Shown here piece after piece: positions 58,192 to 64,000 of a stretch of 64,000 nt of DNA. Each line of letters opens with the position of its first letter. The stretch's first letter is position 1. The notes under the pieces were generated by a model. The model was not told where the DNA came from. It worked only from the letters and a program-made list of their open reading frames with translations, and did no database searches. The translations under genes were made by a program, and so were the position numbers. Source of the stretch: Secundilactobacillus yichangensis (lineage in GTDB: Bacteria; Bacillota; Bacilli; Lactobacillales; Lactobacillaceae); NCBI RefSeq assembly GCF_016861565.1, contig NZ_BOLK01000001.1, forward strand, positions 1 to 64,000, in the 5' to 3' direction.

Positions 58192-58392
58192 TTAACGACC
58201 GCCACCGACAAACGATATGAGTTCCAGTTTGTCATCCGGTTTAATAAGTGTCTGTTCGTATTCAGGCCGATGAATAATCGTCCCGTTTAACTCCACAACA
58301 ACGTTATCGACAGGCGTCTTGCGCTGTTGTAAAAACGTGAGTAGGCTTTGACCAGCAGCGTCTGCTAGTGGCTCGCCGTTTACAGTAACCAT
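58192..58392 (-). CDS. thiS: Sulfur carrier protein ThiS (with C-terminal Arg after GGG)
   Basis: ThiS is a ubiquitin-fold sulfur carrier whose C-terminal glycine becomes a thiocarboxylate for thiazole synthesis. The 66-residue protein starts VTVNGEPL and ends LISFVGGGR, so one arginine follows the usual Gly-Gly. In known ThiS the glycine must be free, so this residue would need removal, or the protein may work otherwise. The start at 58392 follows AAAGGGG, which is in the right arm of the leader hairpin. The gene sits first in thiS-thiF-thiG-M20. Confidence 0.9.
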   Translation of the reverse strand: MVTVNGEPLADAAGQSLLTFLQQRKTPVDNVVVELNGTIIHRPEYEQTLIKPDDKLELISFVGGGR

Positions 58393-58428
58393 AAAAAAGC
58401 CCCTTTCCGTTTGTCTACGAGGAAGGGG
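58393..58428 (-). terminator. Leader hairpin and U-run directly before thiS
   Basis: On the minus strand, CCCCTTCC (58428-58421) pairs with GGAAAGGGG (58408-58400), with a bulged A; then C and a T6 run (58398-58393) touch the ATG. The right arm includes the ribosome binding site, so the hairpin could terminate transcription and also block translation. Confidence 0.7.
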
Positions 58429-58459
58429 ATACGTTATCAAGTCCGGTTTATTAACCACT

Positions 58460-58488
58460 CCTGCACGAAAAAAGGCCTTTCATGCAGG
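58460..58488 (-). promoter_or_regulatory. Switching hairpin downstream of the TPP aptamer
   Basis: CCTGCA and TGCAGG arms (58488-58483 and 58465-58460) enclose AAGGCC and a T6 run. An alternative GACCTT/AAGGCC pairing puts the T-run right after a stem. The two folds exclude each other, as expected for an expression platform. Confidence 0.5.
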
Positions 58489-58518
58489 AAGGTCTTTGGG
58501 CTGATAAATTCAGTAAAA

Positions 58519-58592
58519 GTTGTCTTCCTTCGGTAGTACAAACTACATCAGGTTCGATGGGTTTAATCTCAGCCAATTGGCACCCCAGACGA
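58519..58592 (-). promoter_or_regulatory. TPP riboswitch (thi box)
   Basis: On the minus strand the sequence has the conserved thi-box elements TCTGGGGTGCC, GGCTGAGA, ACCC, GAACCTGAT and TACCGAAGGAAGACA. It lies about 130 bases upstream of thiS, between the promoter at 58647-58675 and the leader hairpins. The aptamer binds thiamin diphosphate and should turn off the thiS operon. Confidence 0.95.
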
Positions 58593-58646
58593 ACTAACGT
58601 TATTTAATTTTTAAAATTGAGTCACTTTTCGGACTCATTGGTTATA

Positions 58647-58675
58647 TTTATAAGCTAGAACGTTGTGGAAGTCAA
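58647..58675 (-). promoter_or_regulatory. Promoter of the thiSFG-M20 operon
   Basis: On the minus strand, TTGACT (58675-58670) and TATAAA (58652-58647), spacer 17. The leader to thiS is about 250 bases. Confidence 0.8.
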
Positions 58676-58689
58676 GCAAGAATATTCAC

Positions 58690-58718
58690 GTGACAAGTGC
58701 GGAAATTTTCGATAGACT
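58690..58718 (+). promoter_or_regulatory. Candidate thiE promoter
   Basis: GTGACA (58690-58695) and TAGACT (58713-58718), spacer 17. It is back to back with the thiS promoter, with 14 bases between the -35 boxes. No riboswitch lies between it and thiE. Confidence 0.55.
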
Positions 58719-58758
58719 GTTGGCGAGTATTAGAAATTCAGCTAATTGGGAGGCAATT

Positions 58759-59391
58759 ATGAAAATTAGTAATCGACCGCTGTATTTAGTGACGGATGCG
58801 TTAAATTATTCGGAGGCGGAGTTTCTGAGAATAATTGACGAAGCGTGTCAGGGCGGGGTTGATCTTGTTCAACTACGTGAAAAAGAGTTAACTAGTTTGC
58901 AATATTTCCAGCGGGCTTACGCTGTTAAACAAATCACTGACAAGTATCAAATACCGTTACTCATTGATGATCGGTTAGATATTGCGCAGGCGGTGAAGGC
59001 TGCGGGAGTGCACCTTGGACAAAAGGACTTACCCGTCGAAGCTGCCCGGCAGATATTGGGTCCGGATGCGATTATTGGAGCGACCGCGAAAACGCTTGAA
59101 CAAGCACGATCAGCGGTCGAACAGGGTGCTGATTATCTTGGAGTAGGGGCCATTTTTCCAACGACCACTCACGTTGAGACGGTTCGAACCAGTGTTGATA
59201 CGCTTAAGGCGATTAAGCAAACAGTTGATATTCCAGTTTATGCTATCGGCGGTTTAAACGCTGCTAATGTTGAAACGGTTAAACCAGCAGGTGTTGACGG
59301 TGTAGCCGTTGTTTCCGCAATTATGAAAGCCAACGCTCCGCTAACAGCTGCGCAACGGTTACGCCAGCAAATTATTGCTGTAACGCAATAA
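58759..59391 (+). CDS. thiE: Thiamin phosphate synthase
   Basis: ThiE joins HMP diphosphate and thiazole phosphate to thiamin phosphate. The 210-residue TIM-barrel protein has YLVTDAL, VDLVQLREKEL, LLIDDRLDIA, GVHLGQKDLP, YLGVGAIFPTTTH and VYAIGGLN. GGGAGG precedes the ATG at 58759; the longer frame to 58663 spans the promoter and is rejected. It is divergent from the thiSFG operon and not behind a visible riboswitch. Confidence 0.95.
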   Translation: MKISNRPLYLVTDALNYSEAEFLRIIDEACQGGVDLVQLREKELTSLQYFQRAYAVKQITDKYQIPLLIDDRLDIAQAVKAAGVHLGQKDLPVEAARQILGPDAIIGATAKTLEQARSAVEQGADYLGVGAIFPTTTHVETVRTSVDTLKAIKQTVDIPVYAIGGLNAANVETVKPAGVDGVAVVSAIMKANAPLTAAQRLRQQIIAVTQ

Positions 59392-59424
59392 AAATTAACC
59401 GCCCATTCAGTAAAATGAGCGGTT
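59390..59424. terminator. Hairpin between thiE and the convergent reductase gene
   Basis: AACCGC (59397-59402) pairs with GCGGTT (59419-59424), with a partial inner CATT/AATG. The T-rich side favours the minus strand gene. Confidence 0.55.
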
Positions 59425-59466
59425 ACTTGGCATATACAAATATATAATTGCTAAATACAATAATGC

Positions 59467-60228
59467 TTACCGGCGCCGATGCTTAACAACGGTGAAGAAG
59501 TGCAAAATGCTGGCCAGTAACATAAAGAAGATCAGTACGAAACTAGCATAAACGACCCAGAATTCCCCGGCAGAAATTAAGTGGAACAAAAATTGGATGC
59601 CCATTGTTAAGAAAGCCATGACGGCAACCATGCAAAAAAGTTCGATATAACGTTTCAATGTATTATCATCTCGTTTCGGTTTAGTGATCAGTTTGCTTCC
59701 CAGTCGCTTGCATTCAGCTAGTTTACCCGCTGGAATCTGCTTCATGAATAAGGTTCCTGGTAGAACCAGTTCGTTGATCTTGATCAAACCCGCAGCGGAC
59801 ATGATCTTATCGATGGTCCGGAAACTAGTGTCGGTGATTCCGGAGACAAAGTTTTCAAACGTTCCGGCGTAGCAGCTGGTGATGCTGAGATAGTGCTTAT
59901 TTTCAAAGCGGTCCGGATGAGTGCCACCCTTATGATCGAAGCGAACCAGACGACCGCGCATGCAGTCTAGAAAGTCTTTCATTTTACCTGCTAGGCCACC
60001 CCAGTAAGTGGGAGCAGCCAGTACCCAGACGTCACTTTCTAATAGCTTAGCGGTCAGCTGATCTAAAACTGGGTCACGCTTGCCAGCCTGATCAGGGTGA
60101 AAATCATAGTCCTCCAAGTAAATTGTTTCGGTGGTATGAGGTGCTGGTACGTTCTCCAAAACTGTCGAGAGCATACGAGCTGTCAAACCGTCGTGTCGAT
60201 GAGCCCCAAGAATGCCAAGAATTTTCAA
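59467..60228 (-). CDS. Flavodoxin-fold NAD(P)H oxidoreductase with two C-terminal membrane helices
   Basis: This 253-residue protein has an N-terminal flavodoxin/NADPH-FMN reductase domain (residues 1-190; ILGILGAHRHDGLTARM, VLAAPTYWGGLAGKMKDFLDC). Two strongly hydrophobic helices follow (about 196-217 and 224-245), with a basic VVKHRRR tail. The reductase would be attached to the membrane from inside. The substrate is unknown; quinone or flavin reduction is usual for the fold. It starts at TTG 60228 with AGGAGGG upstream. A palindrome in its promoter suggests specific regulation. Confidence 0.85.
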   Translation of the reverse strand: MKILGILGAHRHDGLTARMLSTVLENVPAPHTTETIYLEDYDFHPDQAGKRDPVLDQLTAKLLESDVWVLAAPTYWGGLAGKMKDFLDCMRGRLVRFDHKGGTHPDRFENKHYLSITSCYAGTFENFVSGITDTSFRTIDKIMSAAGLIKINELVLPGTLFMKQIPAGKLAECKRLGSKLITKPKRDDNTLKRYIELFCMVAVMAFLTMGIQFLFHLISAGEFWVVYASFVLIFFMLLASILHFFTVVKHRRR

Positions 60229-60254
60229 GGTAACATCCCTCCTATCTAGGGAAT

Positions 60255-60280
60255 ATGATACCGCAAATATGTTATATTTG
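60255..60280 (-). promoter_or_regulatory. -10 box and palindromic operator candidate of the flavodoxin-fold gene
   Basis: On the minus strand TATCAT (60260-60255) serves as the -10. Just upstream, CAAATAT-GTT-ATATTTG (60264-60280) is a perfect 7-bp inverted repeat with a 3-base centre. No clear -35 box is seen. Confidence 0.55.
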
Positions 60281-60390
60281 GGATGATAATTTTGTTATAT
60301 TCTGATAAATGAATGGCTCACTTTGAACCTGAAAATGGCGCTCCAATCGCTTACATCACACTTGGTCGAGCTTTTCTGACAGCTTTGTCG

Positions 60391-60396
60391 TATAAT
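60391..60396 (+). promoter_or_regulatory. -10 box upstream of phoH
   Basis: TATAAT, 36 bases before the phoH start. The -35 region is weak. Confidence 0.55.
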
Positions 60397-60431
60397 GGTC
60401 TAAGAAATCTAATTTAATGTAAAGGAGTCAA

Positions 60432-61406
60432 TTGTATTTGGCTGACAATACGCAAACTGAAAAAGAATATATCTTAGCAAATCCAGAACAGGGAGTCGCT
60501 ATTTTGGGTGCGCAGGATCAGTTCGTTTCGCTCTTAGAAGAAGGGTTAAACGTAACCATTCATCCATTTGGCAATTCCATTAAGGTTGCCGGTGAACCGT
60601 TTCAGGTCCAAAAGGCCATGGACATCCTAAAGAATATGGATAAGCTGATCCAGCAAGGCATTCAGCTGAATAGTGCCGACGTCATGAGTGCCATGAAGAT
60701 GGCTGACAAGGGCACTCTGGAATACTTCTTGGATCTGTATACCGAAACCCTGATTAAGGATGCTAAGGGCCGTGCCGTACGGGTAAAAAATTACGGCCAA
60801 CGGCAGTACATTGACGCAATTAAGCATAATGACGTGACCTTTGGTGTTGGTCCCGCTGGTACTGGTAAAACCTATTTAGCAGTGGTGATGGCCATTGCTG
60901 CTTTGAAGCGCGGCGACGTTGAAAAAATTATTCTGACCCGACCTGCCGTTGAGGCGGGTGAGTCCCTTGGCTTTTTGCCAGGTGATTTGAAGGATAAAGT
61001 TGACCCTTACCTGCGGCCAATCTACGATGCCTTGTACGCCATCCTTGGAGCAGAACACACCAACCGTTTAATGGAACGCGGCGTGATTGAAATTGCGCCG
61101 TTGGCCTACATGCGTGGCCGTACTTTAGATGGTGCGTTTGTTATTTTAGACGAGGCTCAAAACACGACGAATATGCAAATGAAGATGTTTTTGACCCGGC
61201 TTGGTTTCGGTTCAAAGATGATTGTTAACGGCGATATTACGCAAATTGATTTACCGCGGCATAGCCAAAGCGGGCTGGTTCAGGCCATGGGAATTCTGAA
61301 GAATGTGAATCACATTGACTTTGTACAGTTTACGGCTGACGACGTGGTTCGCCACCCAGTGGTTGCCGCAATTATTAATGCTTATGAAGCTGTGGAAAAT
61401 AAATAA
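60432..61406 (+). CDS. phoH: PhoH family ATPase
   Basis: This 324-residue protein has a KH-like N-terminal domain and a P-loop ATPase domain with GVGPAGTGKTYLA (about residues 141-153), LTRPAVEAGESLGFLPGD and the Walker B FVILDEAQNTT. It is thought to act as an RNA helicase or ribonuclease helper, often linked to ybeY. It starts at TTG 60432; another TTG at 60438 is possible, since AAGGAG is 10 bases from it. It leads phoH-ybeY-dgkA-era-recO. Confidence 0.95.
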   Translation: MYLADNTQTEKEYILANPEQGVAILGAQDQFVSLLEEGLNVTIHPFGNSIKVAGEPFQVQKAMDILKNMDKLIQQGIQLNSADVMSAMKMADKGTLEYFLDLYTETLIKDAKGRAVRVKNYGQRQYIDAIKHNDVTFGVGPAGTGKTYLAVVMAIAALKRGDVEKIILTRPAVEAGESLGFLPGDLKDKVDPYLRPIYDALYAILGAEHTNRLMERGVIEIAPLAYMRGRTLDGAFVILDEAQNTTNMQMKMFLTRLGFGSKMIVNGDITQIDLPRHSQSGLVQAMGILKNVNHIDFVQFTADDVVRHPVVAAIINAYEAVENK

Positions 61407-61421
61407 GGACGAGTATAAAAC

Positions 61422-61907
61422 ATGGATTTAGAAATTTACGATGAAACTAAAAATGGCGTTCCAGAAGAACACGTTAAATTAGTCAAAGACGTACTGGAGT
61501 ACGCTGGCAAGTACATTAAACTTAAGGAAAACACCGAAATGTCAGTGACGTTTGTTAACAATGACCGCATTCAAGAAATTAACCGCGAATACCGTGGCGT
61601 TGACCGGGCAACGGATGTCATTAGCTTTGCCATTGAAGACAGTGCTGAAGATGACGAATTTCCAATTGTAATGGATGAAGAACTAGAGGAAGAAATTCCG
61701 GAAAACATCGGCGATATCTTTGTTTCAGTTGATAAGGTTGGCGAACAAGCAGAATATTTGGAACACTCTTACGAACGTGAGCTGGGCTTTTTAGTTGTTC
61801 ACGGTTTCCTTCATCTTAACGGTTACGACCATATGGAGCCTGAAGACGAAAAAGTGATGTTCAAACTACAAAGGGATATACTCGACGCATATGGGCTTAA
61901 ACGATAA
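61422..61907 (+). CDS. ybeY: rRNA maturation RNase YbeY
   Basis: YbeY is a metal-dependent endoribonuclease in 16S rRNA maturation and ribosome quality control. The 161-residue protein has the metal motif HGFLHLNGYDH and NREYRGVDRATDVISFA. It follows phoH by 15 bases and overlaps dgkA by 17 bases. Confidence 0.96.
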   Translation: MDLEIYDETKNGVPEEHVKLVKDVLEYAGKYIKLKENTEMSVTFVNNDRIQEINREYRGVDRATDVISFAIEDSAEDDEFPIVMDEELEEEIPENIGDIFVSVDKVGEQAEYLEHSYERELGFLVVHGFLHLNGYDHMEPEDEKVMFKLQRDILDAYGLKR

Positions 61908-62292
61908 ACAAGTAAATAAAAACCATAACTTCTTTCAATCGCTGATTCACGCTTTAGACGGGGTTTATAGCCTTGTGTCTACCGAACGTAATTTTCGTAA
62001 ACACATTATTTTGGCTGCCATTGCGGTGATTATGGGGATTTGGCTGCAACTGACTACTAACGAGTGGCTTTGGATCACTTTGGCTATTTTCGTGGTGGTA
62101 GTGGCTGAGGTTTTGAATACCGTAGTCGAGTCCATCGTTGATTTGATTGTTGACCATCACTACCATGATGAAGCCAAAAAAGCTAAGGACGTTGCCGCTG
62201 GCGGTGTTTTGATTGCGGCTATTTTTGCGGTGGTGATTGGCTGTCTGATTTTTATTCCAGAACTGATACAGAAATTTAACATTCACTTATAG
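61891..62292 (+). CDS. dgkA: Diacylglycerol/undecaprenol kinase family protein
   Basis: This 133-residue integral membrane kinase has three helices and the family motif [16 protein letters not shown] with the catalytic glutamates, followed by [13 protein letters not shown]. Gram-positive members phosphorylate undecaprenol to recycle the C55 carrier. The ATG at 61891 lies within the end of ybeY, so translation is coupled. It precedes era by 14 bases. Confidence 0.93.
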   Translation: MGLNDKQVNKNHNFFQSLIHALDGVYSLVSTERNFRKHIILAAIAVIMGIWLQLTTNEWLWITLAIFVVVVAEVLNTVVESIVDLIVDHHYHDEAKKAKDVAAGGVLIAAIFAVVIGCLIFIPELIQKFNIHL

Positions 62293-62306
62293 GAGGGAAG
62301 TACATT

Positions 62307-63212
62307 TTGGATAATCCAAATTATCGAAGTGGTTTCGTGGCCATTGTTGGTCGGCCAAACGTCGGCAAGTCAACCTTACTAAATCGGGTGGTGGGTCAAA
62401 AAGTTGCCATCATGTCCGACAAACCACAAACAACACGTAACAAGATTCAGGGAATCTACACAACGGACGATGCGCAAATTGTTTTTATTGATACGCCAGG
62501 GATTCATAAACCGAAGAGCGAGCTGGGCGACTACATGATGAAGTCAGCGTTGTCTTCTTTAAATGAAGTTGACGCGGTGATCATGATGGTCAATGCAGAA
62601 CAGCGGCGCGGTGCCGGCGACAATTTCATTATTGACCGCCTGAAAACAGTTAAAAAGCCGGTTTATTTAGTTGTTAATAAAATTGATCAGATCACCCCTG
62701 ATGACTTGTTAGTTGTGATTGATCAGTATAAAGATGCCCTTAAGTGGCAGGAAGTATTGCCAATTTCTGCTTTGGAAGGCAACAACGTTGAAGAACTGTT
62801 AAACGAGTTGGTTGGCAAGCTGCCACATGGGCCTCAGTACTATCCTGACGATCAGGTCACTGACCATCCGGAGCGATTCGTCGTTTCCGAACTGATTCGG
62901 GAAAAGATTTTTCAGTTGACCCGTCAGGAAATTCCGCATTCAGTTGCGGTAGTGGTTGACAAAATGAGTCGTCAAAACGAACAGAAAATTCATGTTCAGG
63001 CGACCATCATTGTTGATCGGCCGACTCAAAAGGGAATTCTAATCGGTAAGGGCGGTTCCATGCTAAAGAAGATTGGGACGCTGGCTCGTCAGGATATTGA
63101 AAATCTGTTGGGCGATAAAGTTTACCTTGAACTTTGGGTCAAGGTTGTTCCGGGTTGGCGTGACAAATCATCAGCCTTGCAATCATACGGGTACCGTAAA
63201 GACGATTATTAG
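62307..63212 (+). CDS. era: GTPase Era
   Basis: Era is an essential GTPase that binds 16S rRNA and checks 30S assembly. The 301-residue protein has [13 protein letters not shown], the switch and G3 [13 protein letters not shown], and a C-terminal KH domain ([12 protein letters not shown]). It starts at TTG 62307 behind AGGAGGG. It lies between dgkA and recO, the common order. Confidence 0.98.
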   Translation: MDNPNYRSGFVAIVGRPNVGKSTLLNRVVGQKVAIMSDKPQTTRNKIQGIYTTDDAQIVFIDTPGIHKPKSELGDYMMKSALSSLNEVDAVIMMVNAEQRRGAGDNFIIDRLKTVKKPVYLVVNKIDQITPDDLLVVIDQYKDALKWQEVLPISALEGNNVEELLNELVGKLPHGPQYYPDDQVTDHPERFVVSELIREKIFQLTRQEIPHSVAVVVDKMSRQNEQKIHVQATIIVDRPTQKGILIGKGGSMLKKIGTLARQDIENLLGDKVYLELWVKVVPGWRDKSSALQSYGYRKDDY

Positions 63213-63226
63213 AGTGTGGTGATACG

Positions 63227-64000
63227 ATGACTGGACAACTCATGAATTTTCATGGCATTGTCATGTATCAAAAAGAATATCGCGAACGAGATATGCTGAT
63301 TAAGTTTTTCACCGAAGAGGCTGGTAAGCGGATGTTTTTTATCCGTGGTGCCAAGAAGCGCGGGTTTAAAATGACGGCTGATTTGCTGCCATTTACTTAT
63401 GGCGTGTATGCCGGTGATATTCGTGAGCCAGGACTGTCATTTATTAATGCGGCTAAGGATACGGCTAACTTTACCAATATCGGTCAGGATATTTCTAAAA
63501 ATGCCTACGCTACTTACATCATGTCGCTGCTGGACATGGCGATTCCAGACAATCAGCTCCTCGGGGGCTGGTATCAGCGTCTGTTTCACGCTCTGTCACT
63601 GATCAATAATGGTTTAGATGAAGCCATTATAAGCAATATCTTTGAAGTTCAGATGATGAGTTTGTTTGGGGTAGAACCGAATTTGCGGCAATGCGTCATT
63701 TGCGGTCGGACGGATCTCCCCTTTGACTATTCTGAATCCTATGGGGGGCTTTTATGCCAGGCACACTGGCATTTAGACCCCAACCGGCTAGATTTAGATC
63801 AACGAACGATTTATTACCTGCGCCAGTTTTCAGCAATTGATTTAACTAAGCTGAAAACCATTAGCGTTCACGAAGAGACTAAGCAGCATTTACGTCGAGC
63901 TTTGGATATGATCTATGCAGATACGATTGGGGTCTACCCTAGGTCTAAGCGTTTCATAGATCAGATGATGAAGTGGAAACCGTTAGATAATCAAAAAAAT
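63227..64000 (+). CDS. recO: DNA repair protein RecO, partial at the window end
   Basis: RecO loads RecA with RecR and anneals single strands. The frame begins at ATG 63227, 14 bases after era, and is open to the last base (258 codons), so the C-terminus is outside the window. It has the N-terminal OB fold (FHGIVMYQKEYRERDMLI, IRGAKKRG) and a zinc-site-like CVICGRTDLPF ... GGLLCQAHW, in which the second half is CxxH rather than CxxC. The gene order dgkA-era-recO supports the call. Confidence 0.94.
   Translation, partial: MTGQLMNFHGIVMYQKEYRERDMLIKFFTEEAGKRMFFIRGAKKRGFKMTADLLPFTYGVYAGDIREPGLSFINAAKDTANFTNIGQDISKNAYATYIMSLLDMAIPDNQLLGGWYQRLFHALSLINNGLDEAIISNIFEVQMMSLFGVEPNLRQCVICGRTDLPFDYSESYGGLLCQAHWHLDPNRLDLDQRTIYYLRQFSAIDLTKLKTISVHEETKQHLRRALDMIYADTIGVYPRSKRFIDQMMKWKPLDNQKN

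Overview
The window is chromosomal DNA from a low-GC Gram-positive bacterium of the Lactobacillales, most likely a member of the Lactobacillaceae. The evidence is the gene order (rpsB-tsf-pyrH-frr-uppS-cdsA-rseP-proS-polC, then rimP-nusA-ylxR-ylxQ-infB-rbfA, truB-ribF, hrcA-grpE-dnaK-dnaJ-lepA, prmA-rsmE, relA-dtd, hisS-aspS, phoH-ybeY-dgkA-era-recO). Supporting signs are the PolC-type replicase, the CIRCE operator, T-box and TPP leaders, strong AGGAGG ribosome binding sites and frequent TTG or GTG starts. The species cannot be named from sequence alone. Almost all of the window is conserved housekeeping DNA; accessory material is limited to the left edge and a few short islands.

Layout. 1-400: 3' end of an IS200/IS605-type tnpB with its right-end hairpin. 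413-3729: a sugar O-acetyltransferase, a cytoplasmic multicopper oxidase, a methionine-rich mini membrane protein and a HAD phosphatase. 3821-16815: the translation, cell-envelope and replication block rpsB to polC. 16857-22147: the rimP-nusA-infB-rbfA operon. 22216-24143: truB-ribF. 24129-31254: heat-shock operon hrcA-grpE-dnaK under CIRCE control, dnaJ with its own leader, then lepA. 31370-35942: membrane-anchored nuclease, thioredoxin-like protein, DegV, CorA and small unknowns. 35995-41489: prmA-rsmE, relA, dtd and a HAD phosphatase. 41483-46656: FN3K-like kinase and amidase on the minus strand, then hisS-aspS behind a histidine T-box. 46856-52711: msrA, a YitT membrane protein, a teichoic-acid cassette (two CDP-glycerol transferases around a TagG permease) and nfo. 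52775-54518 (minus): an FMN reductase/acetyltransferase fusion and the PPDK regulator. 54727-55453: rpsU-yqeY. 55533-58675 (minus): a TPP-riboswitch-controlled thiS-thiF-thiG-M20 hydrolase operon, with thiE divergent at 58759. 59467-60228 (minus): a flavodoxin-fold protein with two C-terminal membrane helices. 60432-64000: phoH-ybeY-dgkA-era-recO, with recO cut by the window end.

How it fits together. Ribosome assembly and translation factors (S2, EF-Ts, RRF, RimP, NusA, IF2, RbfA, TruB, LepA, Era, YbeY, S21, PrmA, RsmE, Dtd, HisS, AspS, ProS) dominate, joined to isoprenoid and phospholipid envelope genes (UppS, CdsA, DgkA), stress response (HrcA regulon, RelA) and wall polymer synthesis. Regulation visible in the sequence includes good sigma-A promoters, many intrinsic terminators, a near-consensus CIRCE plus a second degenerate CIRCE, a T-box and a TPP riboswitch.

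The least ordinary locus is the thiamin-thiazole operon at 55533-58675. Its ThiS sulfur carrier ends in Gly-Gly-Gly-Arg rather than a free diglycine, its ThiF is short, it has no thiO or thiH, and it is translationally coupled to an M20 amidohydrolase. Its riboswitch leader ends in a hairpin plus U-run directly abutting the thiS start codon. Other points of interest are the FMN reductase/GNAT fusion, the membrane-tethered flavodoxin-fold protein with a palindromic operator, and the methionine-rich mini protein divergent from the copper oxidase. I found no CRISPR array, tRNA, rRNA, prophage or obvious new defence system.
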